From NCBI RefSeq assembly GCF_013302895.1, contig NZ_VJOK01000001.1, positions 2,232,718-2,265,156 of the forward strand: 32,439 nucleotides of DNA. The letters are read 5' to 3'. This document shows positions 1-7,328 of the stretch, piece after piece (positions within the stretch are counted from its first letter, which is position 1; each line of letters begins with the position of its first letter). Position numbers and translations under genes: made by a program. This stretch comes from Streptomyces albus subsp. chlorinus (GTDB lineage Bacteria > Actinomycetota > Actinomycetes > Streptomycetales > Streptomycetaceae). A model generated the notes under the pieces. The model worked only from the letters and a program-made list of their open reading frames with translations, had not been told where the DNA came from and did not search any database.

Positions 1-1
1 G

Positions 2-1024
2 GGCATCCCCGCACACGCCCGGCTGCTCCTGCTCACGAACGGTAAGCGCACGGCCCAGGTGGTGTACGCGCTGGCGGAGGCGGGGGTGGCCGACGCGCTC
101 GCCGACGGGGACCTGACCGTCGACCAGCTCGCGGAGAAGACGGCGACCGACCCCGGCGCCCTGCGGCGGATGCTGCGCTGCGCCGCGGCGGTCGGCGTCT
201 TCACCCTGCGCCAGGACGGCACGGTCGGCATGACCGAGATGTCCGAGGCGCTGCGCAGCGACGTGCCCGACAGCCAGCGCGACATGATCCTCTTCAACGG
301 CAGCGAGGCGGTCAGCCGCCCCTACGCGGACATCACGACGGCGCTGCGCACCGGGCGCCCCGTCTTCGACGAGATCTTCGGGACGGACTTCTTCGGCTAT
401 CTGCGGGCCCACCCGGAGACGGGCCGCCTGTTCGACCGGGCGATGTCCCGGATGAGCGCCGCCACCACGCAGACGCTGCTGGACTCCTACGATTTCGGCC
501 GCTTCCGCAGCGTCGCCGACGTCGGCGGCGGGCAGGGGCACTTCCTCGCCGCGCTGCTGGCACGGCACCCGCACGTGCACGGGACGCTGGTGGACCAGCC
601 GCAGGTCGTCGCCGGCGTTCCGGCGTTCTTCGCGCGGCAGGGACTCTCCGACCGGGTCGCCGCCGTGAGCGGCGACTTCTTCGGCGAGCTGCCCCGCGGC
701 CACGACGCCTACGTGCTCAAGGCGGTGCTGCACGACTGGGACGACGAGGCGGCCGTGCGGATCCTCGGCAACATCAGGCGGGCCATCGGCACGGACTCCG
801 GTGCCCGGCTGCTGGTGCTCGAACACGTTGTGGCACCGGGTGACACCTGGGACCAGGGAAAGTTCCTCGACATCGACATGATGCTGCGTTTCGGCGGCCG
901 GGAGAGGGAACTCGGCGAGTGGCACGAGCTGTTGGAGGCGGGCGGCTTCACGCTGGTGTCGGAGCCCGCCGCGGGCCGCTGGGCGGCCCTGGAGTGCCGG
1001 CCCTCCGGTCCCGTCCCGCGGTGA
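2..1024 (+). CDS. SAM-dependent O-methyltransferase, 5' end cut by window edge
   Basis: Class I AdoMet O-methyltransferase of the Methyltransf_2 type, with an N-terminal winged-helix dimerisation domain and a C-terminal Rossmann domain. The frame is open to the first base and its upstream residues (ARLLLLTNGKRTAQVVYAL) fit the family's dimerisation helix, so the true start lies outside the window and the internal GTG at 59 is not the start. Motif I is VADVGGGQGHF, followed by an acidic VDQP strand end. HDWDDEAAVRIL is the usual region around the catalytic histidine, and LLVLEHVV follows. Its place beside a type II PKS cluster suggests it methylates a phenolic hydroxyl of the polyketide. It is followed by a 190-bp gap holding a new promoter, so it probably ends its transcription unit. 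The family is sure; the substrate is unknown. Confidence 0.88.
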   Translation, partial: GIPAHARLLLLTNGKRTAQVVYALAEAGVADALADGDLTVDQLAEKTATDPGALRRMLRCAAAVGVFTLRQDGTVGMTEMSEALRSDVPDSQRDMILFNGSEAVSRPYADITTALRTGRPVFDEIFGTDFFGYLRAHPETGRLFDRAMSRMSAATTQTLLDSYDFGRFRSVADVGGGQGHFLAALLARHPHVHGTLVDQPQVVAGVPAFFARQGLSDRVAAVSGDFFGELPRGHDAYVLKAVLHDWDDEAAVRILGNIRRAIGTDSGARLLVLEHVVAPGDTWDQGKFLDIDMMLRFGGRERELGEWHELLEAGGFTLVSEPAAGRWAALECRPSGPVPR

Positions 1025-1072
1025 GAACCGCCGGGCGGGGGCGCGGCGCCGCATCCGAGATGAACAGTGCTC

Positions 1073-1100
1073 TTGACACTGAATACTGTTCACCTATAGT
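1073..1100 (+). promoter_or_regulatory. Promoter of the PPOX operon
   Basis: A perfect TTGACA (1073-1078) and TATAGT (1095-1100) are separated by 16 bp, about 118 bp upstream of the PPOX start codon. This is unusually close to the vegetative consensus for a high-GC actinobacterium. It sits between inverted copies of TGAACAGT (1061-1068) and ACTGTTCA (1085-1092). A strong promoter buried in operator sequence suggests control by repression. Confidence 0.75.
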
Positions 1101-1111
1101 GAGCAGTGTAC
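1086..1111 (+). promoter_or_regulatory. Probable TetR-family operator, copy 1
   Basis: CTGTTCAC (1086-1093) and GTGAGCAG (1099-1106) form a 7-of-8 inverted repeat around CTATA, followed by TGTAC. The -10 box lies inside it. The whole 26 bp matches the complement of 17387-17412, just upstream of the cluster's TetR gene, at 21 of 26 positions. That the cluster's TetR protein represses this promoter is inferred from the shared site. Confidence 0.7.
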
Positions 1112-1217
1112 GAACTCGCTCGCAGGGCAGGGCTCCGAAGCATCCCGAGCGCCAGGCCGGGACCCGGCCCCTACGGGCCACTGTCCTGACTGTCCGTTCT
1201 CCTGGAAAGAACGCCTC

Positions 1218-1634
1218 ATGGCCACCGAATCACCAGCGGCGAAGGCACTGGAGCCGCTCAAGAAATCCCGTGTCGCCCTGCTGACCACCTACAAGAGGAA
1301 CGGTGACCCGGTCGCCACCCCCGTCGGCCGGATCCTCAAGGGCGACCGGATGTATTTCAAAACCCGGTCGAAGACCTGGAAAGTCAAGCGCCTCGCCAGG
1401 AATCCCGAGGTCACGGTCGCCCCGTGCACCCGCAGGGGAAAGCCGATCGGCGAGACGGTCGAGGGTTACGCGCGCCTTGTTCCGCAGAAATCGGAGGGAG
1501 AGATGTCCTCCTTCGAAAAGGTGCAGACAGTCGTGTGGAGCGCCGTCTACCGGCTCGTCTACCGGGACCACTCACTGACCTACGAAGTGGTGCCGAAGCT
1601 CCCCGGGGATTCCGGGTCGGCGCCGGGCGCCTGA
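1218..1634 (+). CDS. PPOX-class (F420/flavin split-barrel) oxidoreductase
   Basis: A 138-residue protein of the pyridoxamine-phosphate-oxidase-like split-barrel fold, at the size usual for PPOX-class F420-dependent oxidoreductases. The early strands VALLTTYKRNGDPVATPVG and the MYFKTRSKTWKVKRLARNPEVTVAPC stretch (in two blocks around residues 44-70) match the conserved core, with basic residues suited to a phosphate-bearing cofactor. It could reduce or dehydrogenate a quinone or enone on the polyketide with F420 or FMN; which cofactor is used cannot be decided here. The ATG at 1218 has a GGAAAGA ribosome site. It is the first gene behind the operator-covered promoter and probably leads the plus-strand group ending at 3654. 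Confidence 0.8.
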   Translation: MATESPAAKALEPLKKSRVALLTTYKRNGDPVATPVGRILKGDRMYFKTRSKTWKVKRLARNPEVTVAPCTRRGKPIGETVEGYARLVPQKSEGEMSSFEKVQTVVWSAVYRLVYRDHSLTYEVVPKLPGDSGSAPGA

Positions 1635-1671
1635 CGGCCCGGGGCCGCCGTCCGGTGCCCGGGCCGGCCGG

Positions 1672-1691
1672 CCCGGCTTGGTCAAGCCGGG
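1672..1691 (+). terminator. Perfect 9-bp hairpin after the PPOX gene
   Basis: CCCGGCTTG (1672-1680) and CAAGCCGGG (1683-1691) are perfect complements around GT. It lies between the PPOX stop and the next start without a T tract. It could be a partial terminator, an mRNA processing or stability element, or an operator. Sequence alone does not decide. Confidence 0.4.
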
Positions 1692-1784
1692 ATCGAGCGC
1701 ACACTGAGCCGCTGCCAGAAGAATCTTCCGCAGCAGCTGGCCGGCAGCCCGGTACGTTCCGGGACATCGGAAGGATTCAGGTCA

Positions 1785-2576
1785 ATGCAGTCCTACGACA
1801 TCGAAGCAGGCCCCGGCGGAATCAAGGCACCGGACGCGGTGGAATCCGGTGCGGTCACCTTCCAGGTCCGCGCCACCGGCCCAGGAGGGGCATGGCTGGG
1901 ACTCGCGAAAACGGCGGATTCGATTCCGCTGGAAAAACACCTGGACAACCTCCGGCGCGCATACGGCCGCGGCCCCGAGGCCCGCGAGGCGAGCTGGGTG
2001 GTGGACCGCGATTTCGTCATGCTCGGCGGGGCAGCGATCACGGAGGAGACCTCCGTGACGTTCTCCGTGGAGCTTGCCAAGGGCACCTACCACTTCATCG
2101 ACTACAAAAGGATCAAGGAGGACGGGAACGCCGCGGCCCTGACGATCCGCGCCGAGCCGCGGCCGGGCGCCGGCTCCCCGGCCCTTCCCGAGGCCGCTGC
2201 CGACATCGTGCAGAAGCACACGGCGGACGGCCCGCGGTTCCTCCTGCCGGACCGTCTCCGCAGCGGCGCGCCGGTGCGGATCACCAACCGGACCGACCAG
2301 TACAACGAAGCCGTCCTGATGGCGGTCAAGGAAGGCGCCACCGACGCCGACGTGGACGCGTTCTTCACCGCCGTCACGGAGGGACGCCGGCCCCCGGTCC
2401 CGGACCTCATCCGCTCCGAGCCGGTCGGGAGCGTCCCGCTCTCGCACGGACGGTCGGCGGTCGTGAGCGCACCGCTCACCCCGGGCCCGTACGTACTGGC
2501 CACATGGATCACCAACCACCGGACGGGGCGCCTGTTCGCCGCCGAAGGCATGCACAAGGTCGTCACCGTCGTCTGA
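1785..2576 (+). CDS. Two-domain cupredoxin-like protein of unknown function
   Basis: A 263-residue protein that I do not recognise as a named family. It looks like two related beta-sandwich halves (about 20-125 and 165-263). Each has an aromatic/acidic opening strand followed by a short helix (KHLDNLRRAY; DADVDAFFTAV), then a loop and strands ending in a Gly-Thr/Pro-Tyr motif (KGTYHFIDY; PGPYVLATW). The second ends in GMHKVVTV, the usual close of actinobacterial cupredoxin-like domains. The usual blue-copper Cys/His set is not evident, so copper binding is doubtful. There is no signal peptide, so it is probably cytoplasmic. The ATG at 1785 is preceded by GAAGGA. It lies among tailoring genes and may bind or modify a pathway intermediate, but that is only context. 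Confidence 0.6.
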   Translation: MQSYDIEAGPGGIKAPDAVESGAVTFQVRATGPGGAWLGLAKTADSIPLEKHLDNLRRAYGRGPEAREASWVVDRDFVMLGGAAITEETSVTFSVELAKGTYHFIDYKRIKEDGNAAALTIRAEPRPGAGSPALPEAAADIVQKHTADGPRFLLPDRLRSGAPVRITNRTDQYNEAVLMAVKEGATDADVDAFFTAVTEGRRPPVPDLIRSEPVGSVPLSHGRSAVVSAPLTPGPYVLATWITNHRTGRLFAAEGMHKVVTVV

Positions 2577-2681
2577 ACCGGCCGGCACCCGATGCCGCCC
2601 ACCGCTCCTCGGCCCGCCGGCCGCAGGCGCGTCCGAAGAGCTGCCGAACGGCGCTCGACTCCTATCCAGAAAGGCACAAGC

Positions 2682-3098
2682 ATGTCGCAGAAGAGCAAGG
2701 ACGAGGCAGCGATCAAGGAACTCCTGCTGAGCATGGCCAAGGCATGGAACGCGGGTGACGGCGCCGGGTACGCCGCCCCGTTCCTGGAGGACGCCTCCTA
2801 CATCTCCTTCGACGGGGCGCTGGCCGAGGGCCGCCAGACCATCGCGGACATCCACCAGATGCTCTTCGACGGGCCGCTCAAGGGCTCCAAGATGAACGAC
2901 GCCCACCACGCGGAGCCCAGGATCCGGTTCCTGACCCCGGACTCGGCGGTGGTCATCTCGATCGGCGGCACCTCCATCGACGACGTGGAGGCGACCGACC
3001 CGGACCGGGACTCCATCATCACCGTCACCGCCGTCCGCCAGGGCGACGAGTGGAAGCTGGCCACCTTCCAGAACACCCGCCGGCAGAGCCGGCACTAG
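2682..3098 (+). CDS. SgcJ/EcaC- or SnoaL-like NTF2-fold protein
   Basis: 138 residues with the NTF2-like cone fold pattern: an N-terminal helix (DEAAIKELLLSMAKAWNAGD), FLEDASYISFDG, an EGRQTIADIHQMLFDGPLKGS helix region, and late strands (SIITVTAVRQGDEWKLATFQNTR). This is the layout of the SgcJ/EcaC family common in antibiotic clusters; relatives include SnoaL-type cyclases and hydroxylases. It is a candidate for ring closure, or it may be an accessory with no catalysis. The ATG at 2682 has AGAAAGG upstream; longer in-frame starts lack one. It sits 105 bp after the cupredoxin-like gene and 103 bp before the DUF1772 gene, same strand. Confidence 0.75.
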   Translation: MSQKSKDEAAIKELLLSMAKAWNAGDGAGYAAPFLEDASYISFDGALAEGRQTIADIHQMLFDGPLKGSKMNDAHHAEPRIRFLTPDSAVVISIGGTSIDDVEATDPDRDSIITVTAVRQGDEWKLATFQNTRRQSRH

Positions 3099-3129
3099 TC
3101 CCGAGCCGCCGCACCGCGACGGGCGGTTT

Positions 3130-3174
3130 CCCGCCTCGCCGGGGCCGGACCGGCAGACCACCCCGTGAGGCGGG
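3130..3174 (+). terminator. Long-loop inverted repeat between SnoaL-like and DUF1772 genes
   Basis: CCCGCCTC (3130-3137) and GAGGCGGG (3167-3174) are perfect complements around a 29-nt loop that itself contains GCCGG-A-CCGGC. It lies directly before the ribosome site of the next gene, so it could act as a weak terminator or shape translation of the DUF1772 gene. Confidence 0.3.
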
Positions 3175-3201
3175 GAACACCGCCACTGAGGAGAGGACAG
3201 T

Positions 3202-3654
3202 GTGGTGTCACAGATTTTGGCGGTCCTGGCGCTGACCGCCGCCGGGGTGGGCGCCGGCGTGCTCACCGCGGTCGCGATCAGCGTCTTCCCCGCGCTCTGC
3301 GCCATGCCGCCGGGACGCTATGTGGAGACGCACCGGATGTTCGGGAAGGGCTTCCATCCCACCATGCCGATCGTCTTCAACGTCGGCATGTTCTCCGCGT
3401 TCGCGCTCGCCCTGGTGGAACGTGACGCGAGCAGCATCCCGTTCGCCGCGGGCGGGCTGGCGCTGCTGGCCAGTCAGTGCGTCTCGCACCTGGGCAACGT
3501 GCCCATCAACCGGCGCCTGGCGGTCCTCGACCCGGAGAACCTCCCCGAGGACTGGGACGACCCCCGGCCCCGCTGGCGGTTCCTGAACAAGGTCCGCGCC
3601 TCACTCGCCGTCATCGCGCTGGCCCTCATAGCGGCTGCCACGGTGGTCTCGTAA
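3202..3654 (+). CDS. DUF1772 (anthrone oxygenase-like) membrane protein, copy 1
   Basis: 150 residues with four hydrophobic segments (about 4-30, 55-72, 79-97, 130-150). It has the family's signature NVPIN after HLG, and WRFLNKVR before the last helix. DUF1772 includes fungal anthrone oxygenases that oxidise anthrones to anthraquinones without an obvious cofactor. In an aromatic polyketide cluster a quinone-forming role is a reasonable inference. GTG at 3202 or 3205 could start it, both behind GGAGAGG. It is the last plus-strand gene before a convergent methyltransferase 34 bp away. It has a relative at 11105-11566 inside the PKS operon. Confidence 0.8.
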   Translation: MVSQILAVLALTAAGVGAGVLTAVAISVFPALCAMPPGRYVETHRMFGKGFHPTMPIVFNVGMFSAFALALVERDASSIPFAAGGLALLASQCVSHLGNVPINRRLAVLDPENLPEDWDDPRPRWRFLNKVRASLAVIALALIAAATVVS

Positions 3655-3656
3655 GG

Positions 3657-3682
3657 CGCGGACCCGTGCACGCGGACCCGTG
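3657..3682. repeat. Two exact 12-bp direct repeats at a convergent junction
   Basis: CGCGGACCCGTG occurs at 3657-3668 and 3671-3682, a 14-bp period. It fills nearly all of the 34-bp space between the DUF1772 stop and the methyltransferase stop. The function is unknown; a slippage duplication is the simplest origin. Confidence 0.7.
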
Positions 3683-3688
3683 AAGGCG

Positions 3689-4765
3689 TTACCTGGGTTT
3701 GAAGGCGATGGCCAGCATCTCCGGTCCCCCGTCCATCTGCTGTACGGACGGGGACCGGAACCCGCACGCGTGGAACCACTCGCACAGCTCGGCGAAGGAG
3801 TACTCGGAGCCGGCCTCGGAGAAGAGCAACTGGTCGAGGCTGGAGAGCGCCGGGTCCATACCGTCCCGCCGCTGTTCGTCGAGCAGCTGGTCGAAGACCA
3901 GCACCGCGCCACCCGGCCGCAGCGCGTCCCAGGCACGCCGGAGCAACTTCACCCGGTCCTCGGTGGACCAGTTGTGGAGGATGCGGCCGAGGACGACGGC
4001 GTCGGTCTCGGGGATCGGTTCCTCGAAGAAGTCGCCGCCCCGGAAAGCGACCTTCTCGTGCGTTCCCGCACGTGCCATGGTCGCCTCGAACTGCTCCCGC
4101 AGCGCGGGAAGATCAAGACAGGTGCCACGAAGATGCGGACGCAGCCGGACGAGTTCGGAGGCGAGGGTGCCGTTCGAACCGCCCACATCCACGAAGGACG
4201 TGTACCTCGCCCAGTCCACGGACCGGGCGAGGGCGGGGGCCGCCGCACGCGCGAAGAACGCCATGGCGTTGATGTAGTCCGGGCTCCACTCCATGGGGGC
4301 CTCCCGGTCCGCGCCCTGGGCGCCGCCGGCCGCTTCGGCGCCCGCCACCGTCCCGGCTCCCTGCGCGCCCGGCCCGGCTGCCGCCTCCTGGCCGGCGAAC
4401 CCGGTGCACGGGCGGCCGGTCCGCAGACTGGTGGCGAGGTTCGGCCACAGCCGGTACAGCCCGTCGGCGAGGCCGAGATAGCCCCCGAGATACGTCTCGC
4501 CGCGGTTCTTGTCCAGGTGCAGCGCGGCGACGGGGGTGTTGGCGTACATCTCGCCCGTCCGCTCCAGCAGTCCGTGGCTCACCAGCGCGTCGAAGAAGGC
4601 GCGCGACCCGCGCGGATGGAGGCCGAGGCGCCGCTCGATCTCGGTCCCGCTCAGCGGGCCCTCGCTCAGTGTGGTGAAGACGTCGAGCTGTACCGCGGTC
4701 AGGATCAGCTGCGAGCTCGCATACCCCCTGGCCATGCGCAGCAGCTGGTCCAGATTCGTTTCCAT
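3689..4765 (-). CDS. SAM-dependent O-methyltransferase with Gly/Ala-rich insert
   Basis: 358 residues: an N-terminal dimerisation/winged-helix domain (about 1-120; LTAVQLDVFTTLSEGPLSG is typical) and a C-terminal Methyltransf_2 Rossmann domain (about 160-358). Motif I is FVDVGGSNGT (191-200). ILHNWSTEDRVKLLRRAWDAL carries the catalytic-His region, and GGAVLVFDQLL follows. Between the domains, residues 124-155 are an insert made almost only of Gly, Ala, Gln and Glu, which the other methyltransferase in this window lacks. The ATG at 4765 has a GGAG site (GTGAGGAGAAAGCAC). It is divergent from the SRPBCC-like gene by 96 bp. It probably methylates a polyketide hydroxyl; the site is unknown. Confidence 0.88.
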   Translation of the reverse strand: METNLDQLLRMARGYASSQLILTAVQLDVFTTLSEGPLSGTEIERRLGLHPRGSRAFFDALVSHGLLERTGEMYANTPVAALHLDKNRGETYLGGYLGLADGLYRLWPNLATSLRTGRPCTGFAGQEAAAGPGAQGAGTVAGAEAAGGAQGADREAPMEWSPDYINAMAFFARAAAPALARSVDWARYTSFVDVGGSNGTLASELVRLRPHLRGTCLDLPALREQFEATMARAGTHEKVAFRGGDFFEEPIPETDAVVLGRILHNWSTEDRVKLLRRAWDALRPGGAVLVFDQLLDEQRRDGMDPALSSLDQLLFSEAGSEYSFAELCEWFHACGFRSPSVQQMDGGPEMLAIAFKPR

Positions 4766-4861
4766 GTGCTTTCTCCTCACTGGGGTGGTGAGCCGGTGGC
4801 GTACGCGGCCGGCCGTCATGTCAGTGCGCTCGTATCCCCCGATGGATTGGATGATCCGGAA

Positions 4862-5371
4862 ATGACCTCCGCGAAGAGCCCCGCACAGGGGCGCAAGAAG
4901 ACCTCACTGCGCGCCATCAAGCGCTCACTGGGAAGCCGCGAGAAGCCGATGTACGAGTCCACCGGCGTCGTCGAGGCGTCGGTGAACACGGTGCGCAAGC
5001 TGCTCACCGACGTTTCGGAGGGCGAGGCCGGCAAGCACAACGCGGTGCTGCTGCACGACCCCTCCGGTGACAAGGTCACCCTCAAGGGCGGGCCCAACCG
5101 CTTCTCGCTGCCGTACGGTTCGGCCGAGGTGGACCGCGAGAAGGGCAGCTTCGCGGAGATGGGCAACTGGTGGTACAAGGGCATCTTCACCGCCGAGCCG
5201 CACCCCAAGGGCGCCCGGCTGGTCCTCCGCGTCTACAACCACGCGGCCAAGTTCCGTATGTTCGTCCCCCTGACGCAGTTCGGTCTCGCCGCGTGCGCGA
5301 CGGAGGCCATGGACAAGGCGCTGCAGAGGATCACCGCAGCGACAGGGCTGCGGACCTACCGGGAACGCTGA
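4862..5371 (+). CDS. SRPBCC-like hypothetical protein
   Basis: 169 residues with a basic tail (about 1-29) and then a domain starting with VVEASVNTVRKLLTDV. It continues through short strands (GDKVTLKGGPNRFSL; ARLVLRVYNHAAKFRMFVP) to a final amphipathic helix (ACATEAMDKALQRI). That order fits a START/SRPBCC helix-grip fold, the fold of polyketide aromatases and cyclases, but similarity is weak and I cannot name a subfamily. Start options are ATG 4862 and ATG 4949, the latter trimming the basic tail; neither has a strong ribosome site. It stands alone on the plus strand between two minus-strand genes. A cyclase or ligand-binding role is inference only. Confidence 0.55.
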   Translation: MTSAKSPAQGRKKTSLRAIKRSLGSREKPMYESTGVVEASVNTVRKLLTDVSEGEAGKHNAVLLHDPSGDKVTLKGGPNRFSLPYGSAEVDREKGSFAEMGNWWYKGIFTAEPHPKGARLVLRVYNHAAKFRMFVPLTQFGLAACATEAMDKALQRITAATGLRTYRER

Positions 5372-5492
5372 CCGGCCCGCTCCTCCGCACCCGTCACACG
5401 GTGCCGGGCCCGGGTTGACGGGCGCTGGAGCGCGCCTCGAATCCCGCCCGAGCGCGCCGGCGGATGGCCGGGCGCACCGGCGGGGGACGACG

Positions 5493-5537
5493 AGCCGCCG
5501 CCGGGGCCGCCTCCTCGGGCGGCTTCCGGCGGCGGCT
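5493..5537. terminator. Large GC hairpin between convergent transcription units
   Basis: AGCCGCCGCCGG (5493-5504) and CCGGCGGCGGCT (5526-5537) are perfect 12-bp complements enclosing a further CCGCC/GGCGG stem. It lies between the SRPBCC-like gene (plus) and the end of the PKS operon (minus), so it can stop both. A second, weaker inverted repeat (CCCGTCA 5390-5396, TGACGGG 5416-5422) lies nearby. There is no T tract, as is usual in Streptomyces. Confidence 0.6.
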
Positions 5538-5584
5538 GTGCGGGCGGGGTCGCCCCCGGACGTGCGGGTGGGGTCCCGTGGGGC

Positions 5585-5926
5585 TCAGCCCGCGGAGGGG
5601 ACCGTCTGCGCGCCGGAGGCCTCCGCCTGCCCGACGATGCGCATGGTCGTCATCCATCCGCCGCGGCGGTAGCGCCCAAGGCGCTCCCGGTTGCGTACGT
5701 GCGGGGCGCTGAGTTCGAACTCCCGGAAGCTCTCCTCGTCGCTCCAGTCGGTCACCACGTAGTAGGAGTGCTCGACGCCGTGTTCCTTGAACAGCCACTG
5801 GCCCAGGTTCGCCGACCGTGTGGAGATGGCCCGGGCGATGTCCTGCCACAGGCGTTCGAAGTCCGGGCCGGTTCCCGGCTCGATCTCCATGTGCAGGATC
5901 ACTCGGAAGATTCCTGGTCCGGTCAT
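5585..5926 (-). CDS. ABM-family monooxygenase/cyclase, copy 1 (operon end)
   Basis: 113 residues of the antibiotic-biosynthesis monooxygenase (ferredoxin-like alpha/beta) fold: FRVILHMEIEPGTGPDFERLW, a central YYVVTDWSDEESFREFELS strand-helix pair and a tail (YRRGGWMTTMRIV). Family members are small dimers that oxidise anthrones or naphthacenones without metal or flavin, and some act as polyketide cyclases. The ATG at 5926 has GGGAGG six bases upstream. It is the last gene of the minus-strand PKS operon, 37 bp after accC. It shares the WSDEESFREFE core with the copy at 9945-10286 ([11 protein letters not shown]) more than with the one at 9606-9941, so these two may have related roles. Confidence 0.82.
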   Translation of the reverse strand: MTGPGIFRVILHMEIEPGTGPDFERLWQDIARAISTRSANLGQWLFKEHGVEHSYYVVTDWSDEESFREFELSAPHVRNRERLGRYRRGGWMTTMRIVGQAEASGAQTVPSAG

Positions 5927-5963
5927 GCCGCCCTCCCTTTCGTTCCTTCCGCTGCCGACGTGC

Positions 5964-7328
5964 TCAGCCCGCGGCGAGCTGCTCTCGGGTGTCCATGTAG
6001 GCGGTGGAGTGCTCCGCGCGCCGGAAGACGGGGTCGGCCAGGACTTCGCGCAGCCGCGGGATCGTCGTCCGCACCCCCTCCCCCGCGATCCGGAACTCGG
6101 CCAGCGCCCGGTCCATCCGGGCGATGGCCTGGGTGCGGTCCGGGCCCCACGCGATCACCTTGGCGATCAGCGAGTCGTACTCCGAGGGGATGCGCCAGCC
6201 CGGGTACGCCGCGGTGTCCACCCGGACGAAGGGCCCGCCCGGCGGGACGAACTCGGTGAGGGTGCCGGGCGCCGGGGCGAACCCCCGGTCGGGGTCCTCC
6301 GCGTTGACCCGGCACTCGATCGCGGTCCCCCGCGGCCGCACGTCGCGCTGCCGTACGGTGAGGGGCAGCCCGGCGGCGACCCGGACCTGCTCGCGTACCA
6401 GGTCGATGCCGGTGACCTGCTCGGTGACCGGATGCTCGACCTGGATACGGCAGTTGACCTCGATGAAGGCGATCTCGTCGCCGCTCACGATGTACTCGAA
6501 GGTGCCCGCGCCCGTGTAGCCGACGGCGCGCGCCCCGGCCACGGTCTGCCTGCCCAGCTCCGCGAGGACGGCGGGCGGCAGGTCGGGGGCGGGGCTCTCC
6601 TCGATGAGCTTCTGGTGCCGGCGCTGCACCGAGCAGTCGCGCTCGCCCAGGTGCACGATGTTGCCGTGGGTGTCGCCCAGGACCTGCACCTCGACGTGCC
6701 GGGCGTTCTCCCAGAAGCGCTCCACATAGACCCGCCCGTCGCCGAAGACCGCCTGCGCGGTCGTCCGCGTCGCCCGGAAGGCGGGCAGCAGCTCCTCCTG
6801 GCCGCGGACGACGGACATCCCGCGTCCGCCGCCGCCCGCAGCCGCCTTGATGATCAGGGGGAAGCCGATCCGGGAGGCGATCTGGACGATCTCCTCGTCG
6901 CTGCCGACCGGGTCCACCGTCCCGGGCAGTACCGGCAGCCCCGCGTTGGCCATCAGCTTCCGCGCCCGCGCCTTGTCGCCCAGCTCGGCCATGATCCCCG
7001 GGTCGGGGCCGATGAAGGTGATCTTGTTGTTGGCGCAGATCTCCGCGAAGTCCGGGTCCTCGGACAGGAATCCGTAGCCCGGGTGGATGGCCTGGGCACC
7101 GCTGAGCAGGGCCGCCTCCACCACCGCGGGCGCGTACAGATAGCTCTTCTTCGCGGGGCCCGGCCCCACCTGGACGGCGGCGTCGGCCTGGCGTACGGCG
7201 GCGGAGTCGCGGTCGGCGGAGGAGTACACCACGACGCTGCGGCAGCCCAGCTCCCGCAGGGTGCGCACGACCCGCAGCGCGATCTCGCCCCGGTTGGCGA
7301 CCAGTACGGTGTCGAAGGGCGGGATCAC
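5964..7328 (-). CDS. accC: Acetyl-CoA carboxylase, biotin carboxylase subunit
   Basis: 454 residues, full length for a biotin carboxylase. It carboxylates biotin on the carrier protein with ATP and bicarbonate. Visible are the N-terminal VANRGEIALRVVRTLRELG, HPGYGFLSE (82-90), the ATP-grasp glycine loop AAAGGGGRGM (162-171), HLGERDCSVQRRHQKLIEESP, and the catalytic RIQVEHPVTE (294-303). The residue before that arginine is Cys (VNCRIQ) where the family nearly always has MNTRIQ. The GTG start overlaps the accB stop (GTGA), showing translational coupling. With its two partner genes it would supply malonyl-CoA for the polyketide chain. Confidence 0.95.
   Translation of the reverse strand: MIPPFDTVLVANRGEIALRVVRTLRELGCRSVVVYSSADRDSAAVRQADAAVQVGPGPAKKSYLYAPAVVEAALLSGAQAIHPGYGFLSEDPDFAEICANNKITFIGPDPGIMAELGDKARARKLMANAGLPVLPGTVDPVGSDEEIVQIASRIGFPLIIKAAAGGGGRGMSVVRGQEELLPAFRATRTTAQAVFGDGRVYVERFWENARHVEVQVLGDTHGNIVHLGERDCSVQRRHQKLIEESPAPDLPPAVLAELGRQTVAGARAVGYTGAGTFEYIVSGDEIAFIEVNCRIQVEHPVTEQVTGIDLVREQVRVAAGLPLTVRQRDVRPRGTAIECRVNAEDPDRGFAPAPGTLTEFVPPGGPFVRVDTAAYPGWRIPSEYDSLIAKVIAWGPDRTQAIARMDRALAEFRIAGEGVRTTIPRLREVLADPVFRRAEHSTAYMDTREQLAAG

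Noticed and set aside
3680..5371. Long plus-strand open frame across the methyltransferase gene
   Set aside because: Only its end (from ATG 4862) has protein-like composition; the first part is the antisense shadow of a clear methyltransferase, a usual effect of high GC.
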